A stretch of DNA of 64,000 nt from Proales similis (taxonomy: Eukaryota; Rotifera; Eurotatoria; Ploima; Proalidae). The position numbers and the translations under genes were made by a program. The notes beneath the pieces were generated by a model that worked only from the letters and a program-made list of their open reading frames with translations, searched no databases and was not told the DNA's origin. Shown here in pieces: positions 11,901 through 22,162 of this stretch (positions within the stretch are counted from its first letter, which is position 1; every line of letters begins with the position of its first letter). The stretch is from contig JAGVRJ010000007.1 in assembly GCA_019059635.1 (NCBI GenBank), positions 434,001 through 498,000 on the forward strand. Direction: 5' to 3'.

Positions 11901-13940
11901 GATCGATTCTAAATCGTAAATCTCTTCTCATCTTCTTTTGTTTAAATTAAAATTTGAACAATTAACAATTGAAGAGCAAACGACGAGGAGGTTGACAACC
12001 TTGTCTCATATTACAAGCTCGACGCGTTCGAGAGTAAACCAGATCGGAACTATTTCCTGCGAATAGGGCATTTCTTTCGGGCGCCGTTCGTTAAATTTGT
12101 CTACTTTCAGGTAGCGCCAGTTCACAAGCACATGTTCTTAAGCGTTCTAAGCGATCGAGCTCAAGATTTTCTACATTCTGTTCTTGATACTGTTCAGCTA
12201 TGTGCTGCTCTGCGACTTTTTTCCGATCAACTACACCGGTCTGTCACAGACCCAACGATTCGACTCGTCTATTTCGTGGCCAGAAACATTGCTCATCGCC
12301 TGGGTGGGCAGCTATGCTCTTGAGAAACTCTATCAGGTCAGTCTCTTGCATACTTCGGCCTCGTTTTACTCTAACGGACAGATTTCTCTCTAATTTAGTT
12401 CTCTATGATCGAAAACAAACTTTTCAAGGCCAAGATAATCAACTTCTTTTACGACTTTAACAACAACGTGGAGATAATCGCCATCCTGTTCTACCTGGTC
12501 GCGCTCGTGCTCAGATTCATTCCGGACTACCAGTGCTATCTGGCTGCCAGGTAACACTATCAATGCCTCCTCGCCTCAATTTTCAGCTATTCAATTCCAA
12601 TTTGTTCAACAGAATAATACTCGGCATTGACATCATATTCTGGTTCACGCGCAGTCTGTTTGCCTACGCGTTTGTGAAATTTCTGGGTCCAAAGCTGATA
12701 ATGATTAGAAAAATGGTTTGCTTCTCTTTCACACTTGGCCAGGCAGCCTGAAAACGAGTTTGACCTGTCACGTTCAGATTAGGGAGATGTCCTTTTTCAT
12801 TCTTCTGGTACTGGTCTTCATGTTTGCATTCGGCGTGAGCACACAAGGTCTTATGTACGAGAGTCGATCGGTGAGCTCCGATTTACTTCGCAGCATCTTC
12901 TTTCCGGGCTATTTCGTAATCGGCGGCGAATACTACACTCTTGACGGCATTATGGCAGCTGGTTTGTGCTTGAATCTGGCATTTCTCATCCGCTTAATCA
13001 CTTGGCTTTCTGAAAAATTCAAGACTCGTGCGATGCAGAGAACAACGACGGCGAGCCTTGTCCGAGCCCGATCGGCGCCGAATTCACTCTCATCGTCTAT
13101 GTGTTCTATTTGATATTTCTCAATGTTCTGCTGGTCAATGTGCTCATTGCCATTTTCAAGTAACTTGCAACCAATTTGTTTGAATCGTTCGATGAAAATG
13201 CTCACAATCTTGTGGCCAACAGCAACACCTATCTCCAACTGCAGATTGAATCAGATCGCCTGTGGAAGTTTCAGCGCTACACACTCGTCTACGATTCTTT
13301 TCACAATCCGATTCTGCCGCCGCCTCTCAACATTATCTACTACATCGCCTACATATTCAACTTTTTGGGCCGCCTCTTGTTCAAAGTGAGCGGACTCACA
13401 GCAAAAAAGAGTGATCATTTGCTCCTACGCCTTTTCTATGCCTTGATTCGTCGTCAAGAGCCCGGCTTCTGTAAGTGCCAGCACGCGCTCAAATCTTTGA
13501 ACTAAACAATCGAGACTCGGCTGATCTAGACTACCTGTTTGAGAACGCCTACGAAGAGGAAGAAGCGGTCAAATGGGAGAACTACATTTGGGACGAGCAT
13601 TTCGCACAAAAAGAAACCGAAAGACTTGAAGCGGCCCAGCATTTGGTGACCCAGAATCAGCTCAAGTAAATTTTTAAAGCTTTTTATGCATTTCTGATTA
13701 GCTCTCTAATGAGCCTGAAATTGAAGACTGAGAATCATAAATCGTAAGAAGCATGCGCTCATAAGAAATCAAGAGCAAATCAAAGCGCGAATAATTTCGA
13801 TCGAAAGCAAAACTCGAAAACTTTTCAAGCTGGTCGGAATGAATGATCCCGAACAACAAGATCTGTTGAATGTGATTCGCACAAATGTGGCCTTAAACAA
13901 TTTGGCTCACGGCCAGACTAAAGAGACCAAGCAGGACTAG
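8999..13940 (+). CDS. TRPM-family cation channel, third gene of the array (no enzyme domain)
   Basis: Twenty-three coding exons give 1,206 codons plus stop. Exons: 8999-9028, 9085-9152, 9209-9380, 9440-9623, 9682-9836, 9899-10195, 10247-10314, 10378-10804, 10860-11037, 11103-11197, 11267-11361, 11422-11647, 11702-11776, 11839-11915, 11975-12110, 12166-12336, 12399-12550, 12613-12715, 12778-12961, 13024-13159, 13223-13470, 13530-13665, 13733-13940. It has the order of TRPM gene 2: Cys motif CDCF/CQC, TDAFGD, YVRVSHRT, LLISVTGGAK, GGWITTGGTNAGIMK, VVVEGGP, S1-S6 (IFYILFLILFSYVLLCDFF to VNVLIAIFNN), pore GGEYYTLD with a downstream Cys pair, TRP helix DRLWKFQRYTLVYDSFHNP and a charged C-terminal helix. 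Several introns match gene 2 in position, notably before S1 and inside S3, so the two arose by tandem duplication. It ends KETKQD with no enzyme domain. Confidence 0.93.
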
Positions 13941-13951
13941 GCGCCGAAGCC

Positions 13952-13957
13952 AATAAA
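13952..13957 (+). terminator. Poly(A) signal of TRPM gene 3
   Basis: AATAAA 12 bp past the stop codon. Confidence 0.6.
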
Positions 13958-14152
13958 ATTTCTTTCGCTCTTGGTTGCCTACACTGCTGCAAGTGTTTGC
14001 AAATATCATAAAACTATCCGAAGGCTGCTTAAAAAATAGAGCGAATAAAGTCTCAAAATAGAATGCTGTTTATACTGCTCACCTGGGCGACGGATCGATT
14101 TTCAAACTGAAATGTAAGAAAAGACTCTTTTTTGGTTTAAAAGGGCCTAGTC

Positions 14153-14880
14153 ATGCACAAGAGTGATTAAAATTTTGGAACAAGTGCCAAAGCTCACAGT
14201 AGATCTAAAGTAATTAGAATTGAATGCAACAACGAAAATAGTATTGGCTTCAGTCTTGTTCTTTTTTATTGAAACAAATTTGGCGAAGATGACGAATGCC
14301 GGCTTTTTGAGAGACAATTGCGCATTAATGAATAGAAAAATTATGGGAGGCGATGACGCTTCGGTGCTGAGGTCTTTCTTTCTGAAATGGCCAACTTGTC
14401 CAAAAAGCATTCACGAGCAGTGCGCTGGAGGTTGCATATTGCAAAGCGAGCAGGAAATAATTTGTTTTAAAATGTCTTGATCTGGTCGTACTTAATGAAG
14501 AGTCGATGTGCATATGAAAATGCTCTTTTCAATTTGTTTGTTTTTCTCATAAGCACAGCACGATTTGTATTTTGATATTAGAACGAAACGACAGCGCCGT
14601 TCCCTAAATATCGCAGTCGATGCTTTCCTAAATCTGACATCCAGGTGCGCTTCAATGGCCGCGCTCCTTTCACACTCGGAAGTCGACTGTGACGCTTCAT
14701 AAATACGACTACAGATGTAACGATCATTTCATGTGTCTTGAAATATCAAGCTCCAGCACAAAGGCGCAAGTGACGGCACTAATCACTACTTGGTCTAAGA
14801 GGTGAGGGTACGCATACTTAACAAACAAACAAACGAAAAAACGAACGAAAATCATAATGAATAGGTGGAAAGTTGGATAA
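14153..14880 (+). CDS. Small secreted cysteine-containing protein, unknown family
   Basis: A spliced gene of about 149 residues that no single long reading frame reveals. Exon 1 (14153-14162, MHK plus one base) joins over a 55-bp intron to exon 2 (14218 to about 14463), giving the signal peptide MHKKLNATTKIVLASVLFFF. The third exon (about 14554-14644), exon 14715-14801 and exon 14865-14880 stay open and end WKVG-stop. Exons 2-4 carry several cysteines (DNC, PTC, EQC, GGC, RCNDHFMC) and a dibasic run KRQRRS that could be a processing site. The exon 2/3 junction is uncertain; donors at 14431, 14464 or 14474 are possible, and none is a strong consensus. I recognise no family. The stop lies 9 bp from the MAT copy B stop on the other strand. 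Confidence 0.6.
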
Positions 14881-14889
14881 TCAGTTCGT

Positions 14890-16119
14890 TCAGAATTTGA
14901 GTTGCTTGGGCTGCTCCCATGGGAACTCGTCGCGACCAAAATGGCCGTAGCAGCTGGTCGCCGAGTAGAGTGGCGACTTGAGTTTCAACTCGCTACGAAG
15001 AGAAAGGGTTCAGTTAGTCGACAGCTTGAGACACACCGCGCTGGGTAAACAAGGCACTTACTGCACAATCTTGCCAGGTCGGAGATCGAAGTTGTTCTTG
15101 ACGATCTCAAGCAGCTCTTGCTCGCTCTTGGTCGACGAGCCGTACGAGAAGATGGTGATCGAGATGGGATGGGCCACACCGATGGCGTACGAGATTTGGA
15201 CAAGAACGCGCTTGCAGAGGCCGGCCTTGACCAGCGACTTGGCCACCCATCGGGCAGCGTAGGCCGCACTGCGGTCGACTTTGGTGTAGTCCTTGCCAGA
15301 GAAGGCGCCACCGCCGTGCGCACCCCAGCCGCCGTATGTGTCGACGATGATCTTGCGACCAGTGAGACCGGCATCGCCCTGCGGACCACCGATGACGAAG
15401 TAGCCGCTGGGGTTCAAGTGGAAGATGGTGTTGTCATCCAAGTACTTGGAGGGCACCACCTTCTTGACAACGTGCTCCATCAGTCCTTGTCTGATCTCTT
15501 CGATGGTCACATCGGGCGAGTGCTGGGTGGAGATGACGATGGTGTGCACTCGGATGGGAATGCACGAGCCGTCCTTGATCTTGTACTCGACGGTCACCTG
15601 AGTCTTGGTGTCGGGTCGAGCCCATGGCAAGACGCCCGATCGACGGCAGTCAGCCAGCTGCTTGTTGAGCTTGTGGGCGAGCACAATGGTCAGGGGCATG
15701 CACTCCTCCGTTTCATCGGTGGCGTAGCCGAACATCAGACCTTGGTCTCCAGCGCCGATGTCCTCGTCCTTCTTGTTGACGTGCACAGCCTGGGCGATGT
15801 CGGGACTCTGCTCCTCGAGAGCGATGAGCACGTTGCAAGTTTTGTAGTCAAAGCCCTTGTCCGAGTCGTCGTAGCCGATCTTCTTGATGGTGTCACGGAT
15901 GATTTTCTGGTAGTCGACTCGGGCCTTGGAGGTAATCTCTCCACCGACCAAGATCATGCCAGTCTTGGAGAAGGTCTCGCAGGCGACGCGCGCGTCAGGG
16001 TCTTGCTCGAGATGGGCATCAAGGACGGCGTCAGACACCTGATCGCAAATCTTATCGGGATGGCCCTCGCCAACAGACTCACTGGTGAACAAGAATGTTT
16101 CGTTTTGCTGAGCTTGCAT
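14890..16119 (-). CDS. MAT: S-adenosylmethionine synthetase (methionine adenosyltransferase), copy B
   Basis: Exons 15062-16119 and 14890-14992 with a 69-bp intron (14993-15061) encode 386 residues, the same enzyme as copy A with three extra N-terminal residues (MQAQQNETF against MQNESF). [21 protein letters not shown] and [11 protein letters not shown] motifs are intact, so it should be an active cytosolic SAM synthetase. It ends KQLKF then TGA; copy A ends KKLKF then TAA. Over about 940 bp including the whole intron I see one difference from copy A (1863 against 15307); the N-terminal 90 codons, last codons and flanks diverge. It is convergent with the small secreted protein gene. Confidence 0.97.
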
Positions 16120-16211
16120 TTTACGATTCTGGTTACTACGATTGCAAAGTCGAGTTTTTTCGATTTCGATTTTTTTTGAAAAGAGCGACGACTGAATCGA
16201 ATCGCATGGTT

Positions 16212-16313
16212 TTTATACTCGTCAGGCGCATAAGGCGATCGCTCCTCCCAGCCCTGAGCAACTCGGCACGCATTCGCTAGAGCTCGAGCAGAGAAGCATA
16301 AATTAAGCGACAG
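16212..16313 (-). promoter_or_regulatory. Putative core promoter of MAT copy B
   Basis: TATAAA on the - strand (complement of 16212-16217) lies about 95 bp upstream of the ATG. The block AGCATAAATTAAG at 16295-16307 is shared with copy A. A further shared word, GCAAATTTAAAATAG (16398-16412 here, near 2886-2900 in copy A), lies upstream. Confidence 0.45.
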
Positions 16314-17843
16314 GCAAAGCATTGTGCGACGAGGCGCGCTCACTAACACAAACCCGTCGTCATCATAATCAGACGAAACGAAAGTTGCACGGCGTAGCAA
16401 ATTTAAAATAGTCTTATCAAGCCGAGATGTGTGTTCGAACCCCTTCAATGTTATTTTCTTCTTTTGCACCATTTCTTAGTGCCAACGTATCAAGCCGTGT
16501 CATATTTTGGCACACGTCTATGAGCTCTCGTAACTCGTATCGAGTAGACGCTTTCAAAACGAAAAAAAAAATTTTTTTTCAAGCGTCCGTCGATTTACTA
16601 ATCAATAAACAAAATAGACCACGTTGGCTTGTTGATGCGTGCGCTTGTTCACACCATCCACATGCCGGGCGGTCGGCTCACGTTTTCAATGATAAAGCAG
16701 AGATAAAGCCGGCGTGCCTTGAACAGAGAAAAAGGCCCAACTCAGACCACATGTTTGCATTTAAGTCTGCCAAAATCAAGTTTGTCTCGGCTTTTACTAA
16801 AATTTTTAGTAGCCCGAGTCTAGCCAGAGTTTGATCGTCATATCAAATTGTATTTGAACCAGACTCCGACCAAAATTGGCTACATTCGCTTCGTTCGGCT
16901 CCATAGTTTCTGTTTTAGTTTAGTGTGAACAAGAAAGAGTAGAAAATAATTTTGACAAACAGACTGCCAATTTTAGTCGAATTGAAATTAAGTTAAAATA
17001 CTCCAATAGTTGGCAGAATCAAGAGCACAAGATCCGACTGCCAGCATTTGAGCTGAACGAAACGAATATTTGTAAAAACAAACTCAAATAAACGATTTTA
17101 ATACAAGAAGGCAGAGAACAGGGCCAAGTACTATTCGTAGAAAAAAAATGTGTCCTTGGGAGGGTTTTCAAGCTGCCTCTCCCTCTCTCTCTCGTTCACG
17201 TTTTAATGAAAAAAACAAATTTAAAGAGAAAAAAAAGGACAAAATTTTGACTGAGACGTTGGCCGTGCATCTGCTCGTTAACTGGTCTCGGTGCAAAATA
17301 GCTTTACGAAAAGAACGCATGCTCGCTATTCGTCGGCAAATGTGCGCGTGTGCGTTTATACTAAGATTAGGCCAAAAGGCGGGCATCCAACGCCCGGTTG
17401 TTGCCGTCGGTGCTCAGGGCACTCTGTTCTAAACCTAACCTTGAGCTAAAGCGAAACGATCAAGCTCGATTTGAAGTCAAGCAGCGCTGCAGTTTATCGC
17501 CTCTCTTCATTCTCATGTTTACTTGCCCCCCATCGCTGCGCTGCCTGCAGTGCGCATTGAGTTAAATGTCTCTTTAAATTGCAGAGCGAGCTCTAATCTG
17601 CAGCTCGCGTGCGACAAAACCTTTCGCCTAGTTCTTGTCTTAAAGATTTTCTTTTTCTCTTTCTGTCCCGCTCGATGATAAGTTTTGCGCTATGACCGGA
17701 CTTGAATCGGCCTGCCTGACTGCTCGACTTGTGTCGTTTCGCTTGGCTACTTGGGTTCACTCAATCGTCTTGCACAATGCTCACAGTGTACGCTCGGTTT
17801 TAGTGCGAGGTCATTTAGCACTTTTGCTTGGCCAACCGGACAA
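16314..17843. other. Intergenic region before the C2H2/polyQ gene
   Basis: No supportable gene. Long A-runs and a CT run (17177-17192) are present. An open frame extends upstream of the next gene to 17751 but without an ATG. It probably holds MAT copy B upstream sequence and the promoter and 5' UTR of the gene at 17844. Confidence 0.35.
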
Positions 17844-19037
17844 ATGGAGTCGATGCGGAACTGTATAACAGTGAAAAAGGTTCAAATACTTGACGAGTCG
17901 ACCGGAGAGATGATCGTCAAAGAGCAGGAAATTCGCGATTCAATCATGTCCGGCGACGAGCATTCGAACTTGATCAAGAGCCAAGATAGGCCAATCTATC
18001 GGAGTGAGCTGGGCTCAAACGGGGGACCTCAGATAATAATTATCGGCTCGCCTTCCACTTCCAACCTGTGTCGACCGTCTGTGGTGAAAGCTTTGCCGTT
18101 GGCCAACAAGACTCTGCCGGCGCACATTGTGCAAAACTATTCGATTCTGGCGCAAGAGATCAGCGCACCTGGCGAAAAGGTTGTACAAAGCGACTACGGT
18201 CAACTGAACGGGGCGTTCAAACGCGACTTGAGCGGCAACTTTAAAAATCAAACTTGCAAGCAACAACAGCAGCAGCAGCAGACCCAGTTGCAGCAACAAA
18301 CAAACCAGAGAGCTTGCAAGGACATGGCCACGTGTCAGTTCTGTGGCCGGGCTATGCTCAAAAAGAACATACCCACGCACATCAGACGCGCGCATACGCC
18401 CAAGGAAGAACTGGTCTGTCTGAACGAAGAGCAGAACATATTCACATTTAACCATTTGAAGCCGGGCCAACGACGCAAGAGATCTGCCAGAGCGTACGAC
18501 TACAGCCTGATGACGGCCACAGTCAGCATAGACGAAGATCCGACCGAGGGCATTGAGAAAAAGTTTGTCACCGACGGCGAAGAGATAATGAGCACCGACC
18601 TCGTTCAGCTGGCCGATCGCATCAAGTACGGCGTGAGTCAGATACCGACAAGCGTTCTAACCAAATTGATCGAGGTGCTCACCAAAATCGAAATGAACAC
18701 CGAGGACGAAATCTGCTCGAACGCAAAAAACATCAAGAACATGATTTATTATTTTTTAACGTCGAACGAAGAGTTCAAGTACAAGTTGCGTCTGATCGGC
18801 GAGGACATAGTCGAGAAGAAGAAGCAAGTGAACGGTCTGAGGGCCGATCTCAAAGAGGTAATGACACGCAAGACGCAGCTGGAAAGACGCATTCAGCCGC
18901 TTGTTTGCGATCTGCAGAAGCTCGAGGATCATCACTGCCACCTCATCGATTCGTTGTTTGAGTCTGACCCAGGGCATCACATCAGCTCACTGCCCTACGA
19001 CCTGCTCGACGAGACGTCGAGTCTCAACGACTCCTAA
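17844..19037 (+). CDS. C2H2-type zinc-finger / polyQ / coiled-coil protein, intronless, unknown family
   Basis: A single 397-residue frame. I chose the ATG at 17844 (MESMRNCITVKKV) because the frame upstream has no ATG. Around residue 140-160 lies a Gln-rich run (KQQQQQQQTQLQQQ). It is followed by one C2H2-like finger, CQFCGRAMLKKNIPTHIRRAH, with CX2C-X11-HX4H spacing, then RRKRSAR, a possible nuclear localisation signal. The C-terminal third (from KYGVSQIP) is helical and ends in a heptad-like coiled coil (EEKKKQVNGLRADLKEVMTR). This suggests a nuclear DNA- or protein-binding factor. I do not recognise an ortholog. A coding exon at 19318-19461 may be an alternative 3' end. A distal AATAAA lies at about 19239. 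Confidence 0.75.
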   Translation: MESMRNCITVKKVQILDESTGEMIVKEQEIRDSIMSGDEHSNLIKSQDRPIYRSELGSNGGPQIIIIGSPSTSNLCRPSVVKALPLANKTLPAHIVQNYSILAQEISAPGEKVVQSDYGQLNGAFKRDLSGNFKNQTCKQQQQQQQTQLQQQTNQRACKDMATCQFCGRAMLKKNIPTHIRRAHTPKEELVCLNEEQNIFTFNHLKPGQRRKRSARAYDYSLMTATVSIDEDPTEGIEKKFVTDGEEIMSTDLVQLADRIKYGVSQIPTSVLTKLIEVLTKIEMNTEDEICSNAKNIKNMIYYFLTSNEEFKYKLRLIGEDIVEKKKQVNGLRADLKEVMTRKTQLERRIQPLVCDLQKLEDHHCHLIDSLFESDPGHHISSLPYDLLDETSSLNDS

Positions 19038-19317
19038 ATCTCCGCAGCTACACTTCTCCAGCTTTTTACATTTATTCAGTCAATTATCGCCAAGATCGAA
19101 TATTGTCGTTTGTTAACGTTTCGTTTGCCTCAATTCTTCATCGCCGCTTCTCTTTTTCATTTTCTATCGTCTTTTTTTCTTTGTCGATCTTTTTTTTTAT
19201 TTATTTTGCATTTTGTTTTTGTTTGATCCATTTCGTATGAATAAAGTCAACAAAAAAGAGATTTGACGATTCGTTCATGCAGAATGAATTTTTAGACAGG
19301 TGCCACGTTTCGTCTAG

Positions 19318-19461
19318 ATTGAGATCGCCAGGGCTCTGCTCAGGTGCTGCATGAAAAGCCACAAAGACCTGGAAATTAAGGTGCGCCGACTCAACCATTC
19401 GAATCGGCGATTGAGCAAACTGCTCGGCAACTTTGAATATGCTGGCTCTGTGCGCAAATGA
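19318..19461 (+). CDS. Isolated coding exon (47 codons plus stop), possibly an alternative last exon
   Basis: After an acceptor-like TCTAG (ending 19317) the frame reads IEIARALLRCCMKSHKDLEI and continues as a basic heptad-like helix to SVRK-stop. Codon use and helix pattern look coding. It is in phase with a possible GTAATG donor at 18858 inside the zinc-finger gene, which would extend that gene's coiled coil over a 460-bp intron, unusually long here. Alternatively it belongs to another small gene whose first exon I cannot find. Confidence 0.35.
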   Translation: MEIARALLRCCMKSHKDLEIKVRRLNHSNRRLSKLLGNFEYAGSVRK

Positions 19462-19557
19462 TTAATCTTACGCGCATACACTCGCACAAGGCGCTCGTTT
19501 AGACATTATGAGTTTGATTAGAGCTTTAAATATGCAAAGCGAATTCTGCATGATTCA

Positions 19558-19953
19558 ATGTTGAAATTTGCTTTTGTTTTAGCTCTAACTCTTGCATACT
19601 TGAGAGCGGAGGCGAGTAACATGCGGACATTAAAAGGCAGCATAAGCTGTGAGAAAGCGTCTTCAATTCCGAGCGGAGCGCTGGTCAAGGTCCAAGTGAT
19701 CGACTGCACACTGATGGACGCTCCGTCCAAGACACTCGGCCAGGTTGAATTCAGCGCGCCGGGCACATTCCCGATCGACTACGAGCTAGAATATGACGAG
19801 AGCACGGTGGATCCGCATCTGGCCTATGGATTCAGAGTGAGCGCTCGAATAAGCCTGAACGACCGACTTTTGTTCATCAGCGACACGGCCTTCAGTATTG
19901 TGTCAGGTCAGAGCGTGCGAGACCGCGTCGATTTTCATGTTGTTCCTGTTTAG
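19558..19953 (+). CDS. Secreted YbaY/YscW-type protein, intronless
   Basis: A 131-residue protein with a clear signal peptide (MLKFAFVLALTLAYLRAEA) and no intron. The body follows the bacterial YbaY/YscW (type III secretion pilotin-like lipoprotein) pattern: LKGSISCEK, IPSGALVKVQVIDCTLMDAP, IDYELEYDESTVDPHLAYGF, VSARISLNDRLLFISDTAF. In bacteria these are periplasmic lipoproteins; the role in animals is not known to me. There is no lipobox, and the protein would be exported from the cell. AATAAA follows at 19964-19969. An intronless, bacterial-type gene in intron-rich surroundings raises the question of horizontal transfer. Confidence 0.75.
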   Translation: MLKFAFVLALTLAYLRAEASNMRTLKGSISCEKASSIPSGALVKVQVIDCTLMDAPSKTLGQVEFSAPGTFPIDYELEYDESTVDPHLAYGFRVSARISLNDRLLFISDTAFSIVSGQSVRDRVDFHVVPV

Positions 19954-20578
19954 CTGGGAAAATAATAAAACGCGATTAGACACACAATCGATGGCATTCT
20001 CTTTTCTCACTGGGTGCGGCTGGCTAAGTATCAAAGTCATTAGCGTTTAGATTCTGGTCGTTCTGACACGCAAGCAGTGGCTGGCAAATGAGCAATAAAA
20101 GCCGATTGGGGGTCTCAATCTGCCCGATCAATTGAGGACATAAATCACCCGTCCGCCGGTCTCGATCGTTTCGCATCGACCCGGCCAGCGAAAAAAAGAG
20201 AGTAAACGCACCCCACACAGATTCGGGCGAGTGGTCAGCGCACGATCACAGCAGCGTCGATCAGATCGAATTACATTAATTTGAAAGAAATCTGGAGAGC
20301 GGAACTGGAAATTAATTTGAGCGAAATGTCTTCGTCGTCTTAATGCTGCGCGAATATCAACGTCGGCCCTAGATCGAATGAGAGCAGCCAACCCAACCGG
20401 TAGTGGCCAGCAATCAAATTCGTCAAATCGTCCGGTCGCTGGATGCCGATTTTGTTTGCACGCAGCAAACAGACGCGCGACTGGAGGCAGTGACCGACGC
20501 TTAGCCGTCTTTCTAATGATATAATCAGATTAATCCACATTTCATTGGCGCGCTTAATTACTTTCGGCTTCTTGGTTT

Positions 20579-20597
20579 GTGTGTGTGTGTGTGTGTG
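20579..20597. repeat. (GT)n microsatellite
   Basis: About nine to ten uninterrupted GT units. Confidence 0.9.
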
Positions 20598-21257
20598 GGT
20601 CGTATGTAAACAAAACAAGTAACAGAAGAAGACGAAGGAATAGGATGGAGTCGAGCTTGCGAGCCGGATGCTGGTCGGCAAATCGATCGATTCTAATGAC
20701 TCACAGACGAATCGGCTCAATTTTCCTGCGTTCGCCCGTTTATTCAAAAGATGTTGGCCACTGTTGCTCGCAATTAGAAATTAATTCTTCTTCTTTCTTT
20801 TTATTTTGAATTGAAACGAAATAAAAAGGCAAAGAACGCCGCGCAATTAGCATAAGCACCTGTGCCTGCCGCTGCGTGTCGGTGGGATTTGAGTGTAAAC
20901 TGTGACGGTCCGGCTCATGTTTGTGCTCGGACTAGAAGGAAGTGTTTGGAAGAGCAATATCGAACATGAATAGGGACAGATGTCGATCGGTGGCCACCTT
21001 GGCTTAAAATTAATTAAACTTGATTATTATGGTGAGCGCTCGAATAGACGAGATAAGTCAAAACAGCGAAATACGAGTGGCCCGATGGCCAGACATTGTT
21101 TTCGCTCGACTTTTTCTAATTCGCTCGCCCAGTGCAAAATCGAACGCAAACATTCTATCTCACACGTACACACCTAAATCTACGCGGCCTGGCTCCCTAG
21201 CACGCCCGCTCACTCAATTGTTCGCACGGCTTCTGAATAAGAACGAGATCGAGAAGT

Positions 21258-21278
21258 AGAGAGAGAGAGAGAGAGAGG
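21258..21278. repeat. (AG)n microsatellite
   Basis: About ten AG units; similar AG tracts recur at 21421-21438 and 21850-21867, three within 610 bp. Confidence 0.9.
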
Positions 21279-22143
21279 GAGCGAGCGAACGGGCCAAAGT
21301 GGGAGGCAGGCCAGAGTGGACGAGAGAAAGGACGAGCGCACGTTGTAATTAATTAATCCAGAATCTTAATCTGAACCAAACCGATAGGATTAGATCTATG
21401 TGCAAGCGAGAGAGACACACAGAGAGAGAGAGAGAGAGGGAGAAAGTCTGCGTGTGTTTGGGCCCAAGTGAATTGACCAAAAGATGCGGCAGAGATGAGA
21501 GAAATAGGAAAGAAGGAGACTGGTTGCGCAACGGCTCCAGCTAAGGGTTGTAAATATTTTTTTATTTGATTTGCCTATTTACTTTTCTAATTCACTCGGC
21601 AGCTTATTCTATTGCTTTCTTGTTGGCGATCACTCTAGAGGGCACCGCACACTCTGTTATAAGCCGCTTAAACCCATCAAGGTAATAAAGAGTGAGATAA
21701 AGGGAGTGAGACAGAGAGTGCGAGCGGCTGTAGGCATAGAGAGGACAAGAATGCCAAGAGGCGTTATGAGATGTTCCCAAGGCACAATCTGGTCCTTAAA
21801 TCGTATCAACGGCTCATTTGGCCATGCGTTTACCACCCAGAGTATGTGTGAGAGAGAGAGAGAGAGGGGAGGCGAAAAAGAGAAGCAGCACTCGAGAATT
21901 AAGTGGACTGTAATTTCTAAGCTCTGTTTGCAGAATGAATGAGCAGATAGACGGCTACGCGTGTTTGCCCGCTCATTCAGCGGCTTCTGCTGCTCAAACA
22001 TGCTGCGGTAATTCGATCGGTTAGGTAAAAAGTGGACAGATGTTAAATTGGCCGGAATGAGCCGAGCGCGATTTGGCCGCGAGGTGAGAATTGTGGCAAG
22101 ATGCGACAGCAAATCGGTAGCCAGCGGCCGCTGCTGCTCGAGC

Positions 22144-22162
22144 TCATCATCATCATCATCAT
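22144..22162. repeat. (ATC)n trinucleotide repeat
   Basis: Six ATC units inside the gene desert, not in a convincing coding frame. Confidence 0.8.

Noticed and set aside
16427-16444. GTTCGAACCCC resembling a tRNA B box
   Set aside because: No matching A box or cloverleaf can be folded in the 75 bases upstream.
21258-21867. Regularly spaced AG tracts that could suggest an array
   Set aside because: Spacers and repeats do not fit a CRISPR or satellite; they are ordinary microsatellites in animal DNA.
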